Assembly: GCA_037013685.1 (NCBI GenBank)
Contig: CM072908.1
Span: 6,027,001-6,091,000 of the forward strand
Length of the DNA stretch: 64,000 bases
Source of the DNA: Acridotheres tristis
Lineage: Eukaryota; Chordata; Aves; Passeriformes; Sturnidae
Direction: 5' to 3'
Both the position numbers and the translations under genes were made by a program. Each line of letters starts with the position of its first letter. The stretch's first letter is position 1. Under the pieces are notes generated by a model that had not been told where the DNA came from, searched no databases, and saw only the letters and a list, made by a program, of their open reading frames with translations. This document shows, piece by piece, positions 33,235 to 45,862 of the stretch.

Positions 33235-33290
33235 TGGAATCATAGAATGGTTTGGCTTGGAAGGGACCTTAAAGATCTAGTCCTATACCC
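33235..33290 (-). mobile_element. CR1 LINE terminal fragment
   Basis: Antisense terminus: GGAATCATAGAATGGTTTGG, TTGGAAGGGACCTTAAAGAT. Truncated after 55 bp. Confidence 0.75.
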
Positions 33291-33839
33291 TTCTGGTTTC
33301 CATTTGTATTTTTTGCTCCTGTTTCCTGCTTGACTCTGATTGTAAATTTGCTGAGACTTTGGATATTGATACATTTGGATCAACAGGCAAAGCCATTTGA
33401 GGTTTGGTGTGTTCTCCCTTTGTCCCACACACACTGCAGTCACCAGTGCTGGGGTAACTCCGTGTTTCCAGTCCAGTGATTCTGCACTCACTCTGTGTCA
33501 TTATGAGCTCCACAACTGGAGACCTCGGGGTCTTTAATGCACTTTGTGCATTAAAATTATGTAATGAGCGTGTCCTCACTGCTGGCAGGGTGTGATGCAG
33601 TGGAGCAGTGACAGGTATTGACAGGTACCAGTGTCTCCAGGCAGGGGGGAGTGCTGAGAGCCGGGTCACGGGCACTGTGTCATCACACGGTGCCTTTCCA
33701 TCTCATGTGTCATCTCACGTCGTGACAGCCGTGTCCTGAGCATGTTTGGGGTTTATATTGGTGCAGTGGGGGCTCAGCTGAACCACTGTGAGCTGAGGGG
33801 GTTCTCCAGCATCCTGTGCTGCTGAACTTCCCAACTGAC

Positions 33840-34225
33840 AGGATCACAGAATCGCTGAGGTTGGAAAAGCCCTCCAGATCACCAAAGTCAATCCTTAACC
33901 CAGCTCTGCCGTGTCCACCCATGTCCCCTAGTGCCACTTCCACACGGTTTTGGAACACTTCTGGCGTGGTGACAGCCTGTGCCAATGTGTGATCACCCTT
34001 TCCATAAAGAAATTTTCCCAATATCCAACCTGACCTTCCCCTGGCCCAGCCTGAGGCTGTTCCCTCTCCTCCTGTCCCTGTTCCCTGGGAGCAGAGCTGA
34101 CCTCCCCGGCTGTCCCCTCCTGTCAGGGAGTTGTGCAGAGCCACAAGGTCCCTCCTGATCCCCCTTTTCTCCAGGCTGAGCCCCTTCCCAGCTCCCCCAG
34201 CTGCTCCAGGCTGTAGTGCAGAGCA
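33840..34225 (-). mobile_element. CR1 LINE 3' fragment, about 385 bp
   Basis: Antisense: GGATCACAGAATCGCTGAGG, GTTGGAAAAGCCCTCCAGAT, TTTCCATAAAGAAATTTTCC, AATATCCAACCTGACC, CCAGCTGCTCCAGGC. This copy is of a different CR1 subtype from the one at 23.9 kb (AAGCCCTCCAGATCACC instead of AAGGGACCTTAAAG). Confidence 0.9.
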
Positions 34226-34463
34226 GTCCCAGCTGATGGATTGATGTGCCAGTGATGGTGTGGGTGGATCCCATCCTTTGCAGGGATGGAGGAGATGTGA
34301 TGACAGTGGGGAGGTGACAGTGCAGTCTGCTGTGGCAGCTGGGGCCAGGCATGTTGGTCACCCTGCACTCACCTGTCCTGGCTCTCACCATCCTCCTCCT
34401 CAGCAGCTCTGCCCAGGTTTCCTGCTGAAATGGAGAGGGGATTTCCTCAGCCTCGGGTGAGGT

Positions 34464-34533
34464 ACAGTGTCAGGTGAGCTAACAGGATGTTTTAGGACAC
34501 AGTGTCAGGTGAGCTAACAGGATGTTCTAGGAC
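34464..34533. repeat. 35-bp tandem duplication
   Basis: Two adjacent copies of ACAGTGTCAGGTGAGC...GGATGTTYTAGG, differing at one or two bases. Confidence 0.9.
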
Positions 34534-35994
34534 TGAGGAAATCCACTGATGGTGGATTTGAGAGGACATGCAGTGACCTTTGTCAGCAGGAGTCGTGTCC
34601 TGCTCAGCTGCTGGAGAAGGACCCACTGCCCTGGCAAAACCAGCTTTCACCTGTGAAGGTGGCACCTGCCAGATGTTTGCAGCTGCCTCTTGGTTTTGGG
34701 CTGTGCAGTCCTGCTGTCTCAATGCATTGCTGCAGTTTAAGGAGGGAGAGTCCTTTTGGCACCACTGAAGGGTGGCTGAGCCTCTGGATTTTTGGGATGG
34801 AATGCCAAGGCACAGCCCTGCTGGTGTCCCTGAGCCTGGTGTTAGTCCAGGGAGCCCCTGCCTTCCTCTGCCTTGCTGCCTTAGTGCATCTGCTGGATTT
34901 TTGCTCCAAAACACAATAAAGAGGAAGCAATGCTATTTTTTTCCCCCACCAAAGTTCTAATACTCAATAGATGAACATCCTGGATTAGGCTGAGGAGAGG
35001 TGTTGTTAGTGGCTTGTGGGGGCTCCCATCCCACGTCCTCAGGTGATTCATGTGGAGATGTGTGGGAATGATGTTGTTCCCAGAAAGCCTTCCTGGGGGC
35101 AAAATGTAAAACTGCAGTTGTAGTTCCTTTTGCCAGAAAAAGAGAGCACTGGGTGTTTGAATGAGATAGTGGCTGGGATCATTATACAGCAGTGATTTGG
35201 GATTTTGCTGTGTCTCACCTTCTAGAAGAGCAAGATTGACCAGCTCCACCTGTGATCAGAGCAGATACCCAGCTCTGGTTCCCTGTCCCCAAGCTCCTTC
35301 TGTCCTCAGGGTCCCCTGTCCCAGCTGTAGCAGTGATCAAGGTGACTTGATTTGGTGGATTTGGGCAGCCAGCTCCTGGAAACCTCCAGTGCTGGAGATC
35401 CCCCAGGTCCCTGGAGGCCAGACTGAGGGCTGGACAGCCCTCCTGGGGAAGCAGTGTCCTAAATCATCTGTTAATATTCAACTTGAACATCCCAAGTCAC
35501 AATTTACATTTTAAAACGGTCTCTCGTGGGTCAGGATGTCCACCCTGGAGTGACTTGCTGTTCTCATTTTATGGCATGAGTCACTGTTCTTGTTTTATGG
35601 GATGAGATCCCTTCTCCGTAGCTGAGCGTGGGTGAGGGTTGTGTTTTCCCTTCATTATTTCCAGCTTTTTCTTTACGAAATTGCATCTCTCTGGGAATGG
35701 CCATGTTCAGGGTTTAAGCCATGCTTTTGGTTCTCATTCTGCCCCAGCTGTTGGTGGAACACAAATAACTTTGCCTGATGGTGCCAATCCCATTTGGCCA
35801 TGGATCCCCATTGTCCCAGAGATCCTGTCCCCAAAGGCTGAGGGAAGAAGCAGCTGGGGGGAGGTGGGAAAGGAGCTAATCCATAAGTTTATTTAGGCAT
35901 GGCTCTCACAACCTTCCTGTGTGCACAAACTGGAAATGTCTGCACACATCCAGGATTCCTCTCCAGAACGCTGCACTAAATACTGGAAGCATCA
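34534..35994. other. Intron 1, unique sequence
   Basis: No gene or large repeat recognised. Confidence 0.5.
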
Positions 35995-36290
35995 GAGGTT
36001 CTGAGGGCATGGAGGGATAGGACAGGGAGAATGGCTTGCCATTGCCAGAAGGAAGGATTAGGTTGGATACTGGGAAGAAATTCTTCAGTGTGAAGGTGGT
36101 GAGGCCCTGGCACAGGGTGCCCAGAGTAGCTGTGGCTGCCCCTGGATCCCTGGCAGTGCCCAAGGCCAGGCTGGACAGGGCTTGGAGCAGCCTGGGACAG
36201 TGGAAGGTGGCCCTGCCCATGGCAGGGGTAGAATGGAATGAGCTTTAAGGTTTCTCCCAATCCAAATGATTTTGGGATTCTGTGGTTTTT
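35995..36290 (+). mobile_element. CR1 LINE 3' fragment, about 295 bp
   Basis: Sense: GGATACTGGGAAGAAATTCT, GGCCCTGGCACAGGGTGCCC, GGCTTGGAGCAGCCTGGGAC, terminus TTTTGGGATTCTGTGG. Confidence 0.9.
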
Positions 36291-36885
36291 TTCCCTTGGA
36301 GCAGTGATTTGCAATCCTGTCCTATCTTCCAAAATCTCCTGACTCAGATGGAGGTGATTATTTGCAGGTAGCAGAGCTGCCTCCTCCCACGTTCCAGAGC
36401 ATCTCACACATGGAGGATGCGGCTGTGGATGATGACCAGGTGTGGGAGCAGCTCCATCCCCATCTGGGGATGCTCCCCCCGGTCCCTGCCCCCGCCGGGC
36501 CCCTCCCTGTTGGCTGCAGCGTGGTCTTTAACAGCCGTTTCCTTGTGAAATCAGAGGGACTGCAGGCTGTGAAATACAAATGATTCGTCCTAAATGCTGT
36601 GTAATGGATTCCACTTGCAGCCTTTGGTGGCTGTGTGTTTCTAATAAAAGCCTCTGGAGTGAGGGGAGGCTCCCAGCTGGCAGGGTCAGGGTGGTGGGGA
36701 GGGGGCTCAGCCTGCAGGGTCCCCACCAGGCTCTTGGGCATCTGGGCTGTGTCCTGTGAGCTGGAGCTTGGAAACAGCCACCTCTGGAACCCCACAGGGT
36801 TGTGAACCAAGGGGAAAAACAAATTCCCAGCAATGCTCTCCTGGGGGGACTGTGCTTTCTCTGCACTGCCAGTGGGAATGTGGGG
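36291..36885. other. Intron 1, unique sequence with possible conserved part
   Basis: Bases 36,500-36,660 (GTCTTTAACAGCCGTTTCC, AAATACAAATGATTCGTCC, TCTAATAAAAGCC) are compositionally distinct and could be conserved noncoding DNA. No gene. Confidence 0.4.
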
Positions 36886-37115
36886 TTCACAGAATCGTGG
36901 AATTTCCTGAGCTGGAAGGGACCCACGAGAACATCCAGTCCAACTCCTGGCCCTGCTCAGGACACCCCAGCAACTCCTACCCTGTGCCTGGAGCTGTGGC
37001 AGCCTCGGGGCTGTGCCCATTCCCTGGGCAGCCTGGGCAGTGCCCAGCACCCTCTGGGGGATGAACCTTTCCCTGATATCCAACCCAAACCTCCCTGACA
37101 CAGCCCCAGCCATTC
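36886..37115 (-). mobile_element. CR1 LINE 3' fragment, CACAGAATCGTGG subtype
   Basis: Antisense: TTCACAGAATCGTGGAATTT, GAGCTGGAAGGGACCC, GGGATGAACCTTTCCCTGAT, ATCCAACCCAAACC. Same subtype as the sense copies at 55.2 and 57.7 kb, judged by the GGGCACAGCCCCGAGGC block. Confidence 0.82.
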
Positions 37116-38177
37116 CCTGGGGTTCAGATGTGGGGTTTGGGGAAACAGGGCAGCAGCAGGACGTGTTCTGCATCATCATGGGACACAAAGCTGCCCTGAG
37201 GATACAGCTGCAGCTCAGGCTGGCTGCAAGGAAGGGGATTCCATGGAGATGTGGGATGCACAGGGCTTCAGCCTGGAGAAAAGCACGTGGGCAGCACCTG
37301 GTGCTTTCAAACCAGGGAACAGATGAGTCACCCCAAGAGCTGTTGCAGAGGAAAGCAGGGGGTTCACACCTTTAATGTTCTGCAGCATTAGGAGCAAGGA
37401 GGGGTTCCCACCGTGCTCCAGCAGGAGATGGATTTACAGGTGTGTCCTGGAGGGGCTTCAAATTGGAGGAAAATACTCCAGGTGGGAGATTCCCATCTGC
37501 AGCAAGTCCCAGTGCTGGCAGAGCAGTCAAGGCTGGAGGGGAGGGGTTGGTTACAGAACAGGAGTGGGTCTGTGTATGGCCACTCTGTTGTGCTCAGCTA
37601 TGGCATAACCAGGAGATCCCTAGCTCTGAAAACACCTTGGAAATGGGTCATTCCTGTGGTGAAAGAGCTGGTCAGCTCCTGCACTGCTGAGCTAGGATAT
37701 ACCTGCATGTCCTGTCCCTGTGATACTGGGGCCAGCCCTGGGTACCTCTGGGTCTGTTTCTGGTGTCCACAGCCGGAGGAGAATCGAAATCAAAATAAAC
37801 CAATTTAATGGTCGTGACTCAAGGTGTGGAATCCTGCCCATTGCTGGCCTTGTGCAGGAGATGGAGGAGTGTCTGCTGCCTTGTCTGCTGGCCTGGAGGA
37901 AGGACTGTTAATCAGGAAAGTCTGTTTAATTAGACAGGGCAGGAGTCTGTGGCTTGGAAGCTGGACTAATTCAGCCTGGTAGAGGAGCATATTTTTAATA
38001 ACGTGTCTAATTAACTGTACAGCAGATCACCCAGGGGTGGAGTTGATTCACTATTGCTCGAATCTGTAAATCAAAGGTGTCTGATTTCTCATAAACTGGT
38101 TTTGACCCCCAGGCCTCTTCCCTCTGGCTAATGCTCCTCCATCTGCAGCCATCCCAGGCACGTTCTGGCTGGGGTGA
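37116..38177. other. Intron 1, unique sequence
   Basis: The first 270 bp may still belong to a CR1-like element (GCTTCAGCCTGGAGAAAAGC) but I cannot be sure. From 37,780 to 38,080 the sequence is AT-rich (AATTAGACAGGGC, TTTTTAATAACGTGTC). No gene. Confidence 0.4.
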
Positions 38178-38256
38178 CACCTCTGCCATGGGCAGGGGCA
38201 CCTTCCACCAGACCAGGCTGCTCCAAGCCCTGTCCAACCTGGCCTTGAGCACTTAA
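38178..38256 (-). mobile_element. CR1 LINE internal 3' UTR fragment
   Basis: Antisense: CACCTCTGCCATGGGCAGG, CCAGGCTGCTCCAAGCCC, AACCTGGCCTTGAGCACTT. Terminus lost. Confidence 0.7.
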
Positions 38257-39388
38257 AGTGGAAGGCTGGAGATAACTGGGCACAAGCTGCTGATCTGGGT
38301 TATCCTTCTGGCATCTTCCTACAACATTTATCTTGGCCACTATGGAATCACTGTCACTTCCCCTGTGCTGCTCCTGGTCCCTTCCCGTGGGCACAAACTG
38401 AGGTTTCCATGCTGGGGGTTTTAAATGGCAGTATTGGCTGCTTCCTTCTGAAAATTCACCCTTGCCTGAAAAACCCTGGGGAAATCCTCACACCAGAGCT
38501 GGGCAGGGCCAGAGCAGATGTTCCCCCCTCAGCCATCTGACCCCAGGATCGATGGAGCCAGGACCTGCCCTTTGTTCCCCTGCCACTGCCAGGACAGCCA
38601 GACCTGCTGCCAGCAGCTCCTGCCCCAGGGCTTTGGGACCTGCTGCTTCCCTGCCCTGTACCACAGAGGGGGTAAAACTGTTCTGCTCATGTGTGTTTGG
38701 GGGTGCTCAGGTGGTGTTTGCCAGGGTTTGATGTTTCTCTGCTCTACAGGGAGCAGAAACATCTTGGTTTTGGGGGGGGGTCTGGCCAAAGTGAGCATTT
38801 CCCTCAGCCCTGAGTGGGAATTTGCCAGCCTTGTGCCATCCCTGTAGGGAATGCTGGGGGGGGTCTGTTTCTGCTCAGCTCCATCCCAGTGCTCCCTCAC
38901 AGTACCCAGCTGGGTGGTGGTGGCAGAGCTCTCTGGGTGTCCACTCGTGTTTCTGTAGTGCAGCATTTTGCTTTGGGAGCTTTGTCACAAGAGTGACCTT
39001 GAGCAAATCCATGATATCTGCAGGTGGAAAAGTCACCAGGGATGAAAGGTGCCAGAGGTCTGGTGGTCTCGTTTCACACCCTCCCAGCTGCTCTGTGCTC
39101 AAGCCAGCTGGCTCTGCAGAGCCACCACAGCTGACTCCTGCTGTGGGTCAGGGTGCTCCCCCTGCTCCCCATCTCTCCCATCACCCTGGGGCTCCTTTCC
39201 CAGGCTCCTGGGTGCAGGACTTTGCTCCCTGCTCACTACCCCTGGGATCAGTGCCAGCCTGGGGACATCATGGCATGGGGACAGTGAGTGTGTGGAGCTG
39301 AGGCTTGGCACTGCTGTGTATTATAGGGAGTATTATAATGTGTGCCATGCTTGGACTGGGACAGCTTTAAGGGTTCACCTGGTTCCTT
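38257..39388. other. Intron 1, unique sequence
   Basis: No repeat or gene recognised; contains G8 and G7 runs near 38,775 and 38,860. Confidence 0.5.
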
Positions 39389-39440
39389 AAATCAGAGAAT
39401 CGCAGAGTGGTTTGGATTGGATGGAATATTAAAGCCCAGA
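39389..39440 (-). mobile_element. CR1 LINE terminal scrap
   Basis: Antisense: AATCAGAGAATCGCAGAGTG, then GGTTTGGATTGGATGG. Only about 50 bp. Confidence 0.55.
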
Positions 39441-39732
39441 ACTATGTGAAGAGTTAATTATTTTCTCTGAGCAAAGTAAACAAAGGCTCAGCCAAGGGAT
39501 TTTTATCCAACTCTGAATCCTGGGCAGTGTGAGTGGGTGGATGGGGCCAGCAGCCCAGAGCATCCCCCTGGCCCTGGCGCCTCTGTTGTGCAGGCAGGGT
39601 GAATCAGGAGACAAGAGGAGTGCTGCATCTCCTGCAGCAGGGAGAGGTGCTGTCATGGATCAAGGAGGTGTTTTTCACCCCATGGACATGATTTCCATTG
39701 CCCAGGCTGCTGCAGTGCCATGCTGCAGACCT
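39441..39732. other. Intron 1, unique spacer between CR1 copies
   Basis: Nothing recognised. Confidence 0.5.
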
Positions 39733-39965
39733 AGAGTCCCAGAATGGTTTGGGTTGGAAGGGACCTTAAAGCTCATCCAGTGCCACCCCCTGCCATGGCA
39801 GGGACACCTTCCACTGTCCCAGGCTGCTCCCAGCCCTGTCCAGCCTGGCCTTGGACACTGCCAGGGATCCAGGGGCAGCCACAGCTTCTCTGGGCACCCT
39901 GTGCCAGGGCCCCCATCTTCACAGGGAAGAATTTCTTCTTAATATCCAATTAAATAACCCTCCTG
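39733..39965 (-). mobile_element. CR1 LINE 3' fragment, well preserved
   Basis: Antisense: GAGTCCCAGAATGGTTTGGG, TTGGAAGGGACCTTAAAGCT, GGATCCAGGGGCAGCCACAG, AAGAATTTCTTCTTAATATC. Close to the copy at 23.9 kb. Confidence 0.9.
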
Positions 39966-42535
39966 GCCGGGTGGGGACTGGCTGGTACCCCCTTCTCTGC
40001 CTGCCAAGCACGTAGGTTTGGGGAGCCTTGCCCTGTGCATTTGGGGTGTGTTATGGCAAGAGGCACCTCCTGTAGGCCTGGCAGCATTGGAAACCCCAGG
40101 CTGTGCTCAGCACCCTGCCCTGGGGACAGGTGACCAGAGGGTCACATCTGAGCTGTGGTTACACTGCAACTTCTGGCTTCTCCTTGGCACTGGTGGCTCA
40201 TCACTGTTGTTGTGACGTGCTGTGGTGCCAGTGATGCCCACACAGGGAGCTGAGTGCCACCTCCTGCTCTGCCTGGTCTTGAGGACATCAGTGTGGCCAC
40301 TCAGCCCGAGCTGCACATGTTCCTGCCACAAATTCCCTGGGCATGCCCGTGCTGCAGCATCACTGACAGCACTGCTGGGCTTCCCATGGCTTGGCCACCA
40401 TGGCTGGCTCAGCAGCAGCAGCAGGACCTGTGGGATGCTCCCAGGGCCTCCATGTCCTGGAAGCACAGGAGAGGATGGGAGTGCTGAGGTGCCAGAGGAC
40501 TGAGTGTGGTGCTGGGAAATGGGAGAAGAGCAGTGTCCTCTTCTTTTATTGCTCCCTGAGATTTGGGTGCATCCCTGGGTACTCAAGCACGTCCCACAGG
40601 TCACAGTCTCTCCCTGAGCAGTGGATGGGGCATCAGGAGAGATCCCTTCCATCACACTTGTGGGACTCAAGGATCACTGGGAGTGCAGCAGCAAGGGGAG
40701 GATGAACTTGCTGCTCCCTCACGTGTTTTCCTCCTGCAGGCATTGATTTATAAAGGCTGCCTCATGCTGAGTAGGGAGTCTGGGGGATGGGGCATTCACT
40801 GCACAGCACTTTTCACCTGATTTCCCGTGTCAAGGCTGATGTCAGGTAACGCCTCAGTCACCCTGTAAACTAAAATTTTGGTAGTGTGGTACCTTTACGA
40901 GGCTCAGGCGGCAGACTCTGAATCCTGCAAAGCTGTTAGAGGTTGTCTGTGGATCCTTTGCATCCTCAGAAAACGCAGGGATGCTCTCTCTTGGCAGAGT
41001 GGGAATGCAAGGAGGATCCTTCAGGGTTCCCAAGGTGCATCCATACAGAGTACTGGGGGTTTGGGGTGCCAGGGAGAGGGTGCAGACACAGCCTGGCTCA
41101 AGGACATGTCACAGCAGGAGCTGCAGGTGCTGGGAGTGTCTCTAGGCACTGGCACTGGCAACTCCTGTGGTGTCCCTTCAGTGTGTCCCAGTGCTAGTGG
41201 TGGCAAGGGGACAGAGTGCTCTGGGCTCACTGATCCCCCAGCCCCTTCCAGGGCAGGCAGTGCCAGGGGCTCTGTGTCTCAGTCCCACTGAGCCTCTGCA
41301 GAAGAGCAATCTCTCCTCCTGGCACAGATTTGAAAAGGCAGTGAAAGAGGAGCCTTCTCCTCTGAGGAATGAAAGAGGGACCGTGCACAGAGGCCCTGGT
41401 CTGGCCTTCCCCACCTCGGTTCCTGCCCACAGGACACTCCTGATGGCCCCTCCTTGCTGTCCTGTGTCTGTGCTGTTGGGAGTGGCCCCAGCCATGCTGA
41501 GGGATGCAGAGGAGCCACAGGTTCATGGCTACATCTCATACTTGTGCTCCTTGTCCTCAAAGTTTGTTTGGGGTGGGGGGTCCATTGCTGCACCTCCACA
41601 AAGCACTTGAGATGCAGAGCAGGGAGGTTCCAGTGCAGCCTGGAGGGTGTGACCACCGAGATTTTGCCCTACAGAGCTCTCAGCACTGGATCCTCCCTCA
41701 CTGCTGCTCGTTCTGCTCTCCTGTATCCTGGCTAATGCCCTGTCCACCTCTCTGCTTTGACTCCTGCCAGTGTGTTGGCTGAGCTGGCTGGGTGACTGCT
41801 GTGGCTTTCTCAGAGCTCTGGGCTGCTTCTCCTGCCAGGATTTGGTGATCATTCCTGGGGGAGCAGGATGGATTCTGCAGCAGTGCTTGTAGAGCCACCA
41901 TGGCCTCTCTGCAGGCAGTGCTTGGTGCTTTAGGATCCTCCTGGCCCAGGAAGGCTTTGCTGAACAGCTGGATGTGCCCACATCACTTGGCAGCAAGTCC
42001 TTGAGGCATGGGGACTTCATCCCAGAGCTCTTCTGAGCTGCCCCAGTTTCATGGGGTTGAACCAAGACCCCTGAGCTCCTTTCCACCAGCCCTGTGTGAT
42101 GCTACAAAGCCACTCCCCATCCTGGGAGTGCCCTGTCCCTGTTTGGTGCATGGCACAAGGTGCTGCAAGGGGACAGGGGAGCTCTTGGTCCTGGGCTGTC
42201 TTTGCCCTGTGGGTCTGCAGGGCTCTGCTGCCCTTACCTTGCTGCTGGAGAGCAAATGCTTGTCTTGGGGCTGATGTTGCCATCAGGAAACAAGTCCAGA
42301 ATTGCTGTGCTGGCCCCAGCACCTCACAGCCCTTGCTCGTGGTTGGAGCAGCTGCCCAGGGCAGTGGGGTGCTGCCAGCCAGGGCTCTCAGGTGTGCCTG
42401 TGTCTCTGGGCAGCTCCTGGGTACTGCAGGTCCTCATGGTTCATCCTTCCTGACTGTGCCCTTGCTTTGCTTGGTGTGTCTGTGTTTGCTGCCTTCACAC
42501 TTGAGCATCCCCATGGACTCGCCTTTCAACAGTTC
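39966..42535. other. Intron 1, GC-rich unique sequence
   Basis: No gene or large repeat. Overlapping frames up to 187 codons without domains. Confidence 0.5.
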
Positions 42536-42960
42536 TGGTTGTGTTTGATTTTGGTGTATTTAAAATTTCTTTTTTTTTCCCCCCTCCTTTCTGTCTCCTG
42601 GCAGTCAGTTTTTTCATTGATACATCCTTTCGTAACTGTCTGCATCTTAGAGCTGCTAATTCACTGCTGCCAACTTCCCCTGGGTTTAATTTATACAATA
42701 TGTTTATTTTTACTGCAATTTTTTCCTTTTATTCCAAGCCAAGATAATTTTGAACTCAAGACGCCTTCTTTTATGATCGCAGATTTATGAGATTTTGGCA
42801 AAGCCGCCATAAGCCATAATTACTCTTCATTGTTTTTGTTTACATTTCCCTCCCGATCAATTTTTCCTAATAATCCCTTTCAAGTTGTGGAAATTGCCCT
42901 TTTTCCACCTCCGGGTGTGTTTCTTTTTGATGCGTGCAGAAATCCCTTCCCACAGCCGTG
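42536..42960. promoter_or_regulatory. Candidate conserved noncoding island (AT-rich)
   Basis: Sharp AT-rich block between GC-rich flanks. Motifs include GAGCTGCTAATTCACTG, GGTTTAATTTATACAATATG, AAGCCGCCATAAGCC, CATAATTACTCTTCATTG and TTTGTTTACATTTCCC (forkhead-like TGTTTAC). No repeat signature and no long frame. The right edge lies 400 bp from the GGAT array. Confidence 0.38.
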
Positions 42961-43360
42961 GAAGCAGATCAGGGCTGTCTGTACCTGTACCTGTACAACA
43001 GGTACCCGCTCTGCTCTAGGCTGAGCTCTGCTCACACCCATGCTTCTGGGAAGGAAATGAGGCTCCACAACCCTGGAGTGTCCAGGTCCCCATCCCAGTG
43101 GCAGCCTGACCCTGGTGTGTTCTCTCCTCACAGCTGCTTCACACTCTGCTGCCACCTTGGCCAGGCTGGCCTGCAGAGCTGGAGGTGCATCCCAGAGTGA
43201 ACATTCCCCACTCCTGTGCCCATCCCTGATCCCCCAGCTCCTTGCTGCAGCCCCTGTGGGTGATGGCTGAGGGGCTTCTCTCTCCTCGTGGTGCCACAGC
43301 CAATCTCCTGCCTGCTCCAGGGCTGCTTGTTTCCAATGGATGGCTTGGGGGACAGCACAT
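42961..43360. other. Intron 1, spacer before the GGAT array
   Basis: Unique sequence with a short GTACCTGTACCTGTAC run at 42,980. Nothing else. Confidence 0.5.
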
Positions 43361-44856
43361 GGATGGAGGGATGGATGGATGATGGATGGATGATGGATGG
43401 ATGGATGGATGATGGATGGAGGGATGGATGGATGATGGATGGATGGATGAATGGATGGATGATGGATGGATGATGGATGATGGATGGATGATGGATGATG
43501 GATGGATGATGGATGATGGATGGATGATGGATGGATGATGGATGGATGAATGGATGATAGATGATGGATGATAGATGGATGGATGATAGATGGATGATGG
43601 ATGATGGATGATGGATGGATGATGGATGATGGATGAATGGATAGATGGATGGATGATGGATAGATGGATGATGGATGGATGATGGATGGATGATAGATGG
43701 ATGGATGGATGGATGGATGGATAGATGGATGATGGATGATGGATGGATGGATGGATGATGGATGATGGATGATGGATGGATGGATGGATGATGGATGGAT
43801 GATGGATGATGGATGGATGGATGGATGGATGATGGATGGATGATGGATGGTTGATGGATGATGGATACATGATGGATGGATGGATGGATGGATGGATGGA
43901 TGATGGATGATGGATGGATGATGGATGATGGATGGATGATGGATGATGGATGATGGATGGATGGATGGATGGATGGATGGATGATGGATGGATGATGGAT
44001 GGATGGATGGATGATGGATGATGGATGGATGATGGATGATGGATGGATGATGGATGATGGATGGATGATGGATGATGGATGGAGGGATGGATGATGGATG
44101 ATGGATGATGGATGGATGATGGATGGATGATGGATGATGGATGGATGATGGATGGATGGATGGATGGATGGATGGATGGATGATGGATGATGGATGGATG
44201 ATGGATGATGGATGATGGATGGATGATGGATGGAGGGATGGATGATGGATGGATGGATGATGGATGGATGGATGATGGATGGATGGATGGATGATGGATG
44301 ATGGATGATAGATGGATGATGGATGATGGATGGATGATTGATGGATGATGGATGGAGGATGATGGATGATGGATGATGGATGATGGATGATGGATGATGG
44401 ATGATGGATGATGAATGGATGATGGATGGATGGATGGATGATGATGAATGATGGATGGATGGATGGATGGATGGATGATGGATGGATGGATGATGGATGA
44501 TGGATGGATGGATGGATGGATGGATGATGGATGGATGATGGATGGATGATGGATGGATGGATGATGGATGATGGATGATGGATGATGGATGGATGGATGA
44601 TGGATGATGGATGGATGATGGATGGATGATGGATGGATGGATGGATGGATGATGGATGATGGATGATGGATGGATGGATGGATGGATATTGGATGATGGA
44701 TGATGGATGATGGATGGATGGATGATGGATGATGGATGGATGGATGGATGGATGATGGATGATGGATGATGGATGATGGATGATGGATGATGGATGGATG
44801 GATGATGGATGATGGATGGATGGATGGATGGATGGATGGATGGGATGGAGGGAGGA
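43361..44856. repeat. GGAT/GAT array, about 1.5 kb
   Basis: Mixture of GGAT tetramers and GAT trimers (runs such as ATGGATGGATGATGG), with scattered TAGAT, GAATGG, GGAGGG and GTTGATG variants. The minus strand is open in all three frames (576, 597 and 721 codons; Ile-His-His-Pro-Ser) because the complement lacks stop triplets. It is the longest array fully inside the window. Confidence 0.97.
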
Positions 44857-45648
44857 AAGGATGCAGCATCTCTGTTGCCCAAGCAGGACCCCCAACACAG
44901 TGGTACCCAGCAGTAGAGCATCCCTCAGTTCACCCCACTGCTTTTGAGGGTGAATGAGTCTGTAAGAGGGGAGGGGGGGATGCCCTCTCCATGGTGAGGT
45001 GTTGAAGATGGGGTTTTCCCAAGGAAGGAAACATTTGCATCTCACTAAAAATTCCTACCACTCACAGCTGCTGGCTCCTCTGGCACTTTATCTGCTATGG
45101 TGGGGTGGGAGGGAATGCAGGGTTTGCATTCCTGGCAGATCCCTGGAGATGGAAAAGGATGGCAATGGGGAGATACTTTGACCTTGGGAGGGACTGGAGG
45201 GAAGCCAAGCTCCTTGAAGGAGTTTTGGGCTTTCCTGCATCTGTCCTGGGGAGAGGCTTCCTCCAGCCTGGATCCTGAGCTGAAACCCCCTGCTGACCAG
45301 ACAAAAGCAAGGCAGCAGCTCCTCCCAAGCCATTCCTGCTTGGATCTGCCAACCAGAAGCACATTTCCAGCTTGGCAGTACCAGCAGGCAAAAGTTGGGA
45401 TGTCAGGTGGATCCACAGAGCCAAGGTGTGTGACAGAGAGCATCCCTGCTCACCCCATGCCTGGCTTGGTGGGGGTGCACAAAGGGGCCAGCATGGCACC
45501 AGCAGTGCCAGATTAGCAGGAGCAGCCACAGGCTCAGGTGTTTGGTTCATGTGCCACAAGCCCAGAGTTGTTTGGTGCTTGTTGTTTGCTGGGAGACCCT
45601 AATCCTGGATCCCCAGTGCAGGTATAGCCTGGTGCCTTTAACACTGCT
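44857..45648. other. Intron 1, unique sequence
   Basis: No gene or repeat recognised. Confidence 0.5.
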
Positions 45649-45862
45649 TGTCCCTACCTGTCCCTACCTGTCCCTGTCTATCCCTGTCTATCCCTGCCTG
45701 TCCGTCTGTCCCTCTCTGTCCCTGCCTGTCTGTCTCTGTCTCTCTGTCCCTGCCTGTCCCTGTCTGTCTCTGTCTGTCCCTCTCTGTCCCTCTGTCTCTG
45801 TCTGTCCCTGTCTATCCCTGTCTGTCCCTGCCTGTCTTTGTCTATCCCTGCCTGTCCCTGCA
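45649..45862. repeat. Degenerate pyrimidine-rich repeat (TGTCCCTG/TGTC)
   Basis: Irregular tandem copies of TGTCCCTACC, TGTCCCTGTC, TATCCCTGCC and shorter TGTC units with 4-bp and 12-bp spacings. Confidence 0.9.

Noticed and set aside
42880..45045. 721-, 597- and 576-codon minus-strand frames
   Set aside because: His/Pro/Ser/Ile repeats from the GGAT/GAT array, open in all three frames.
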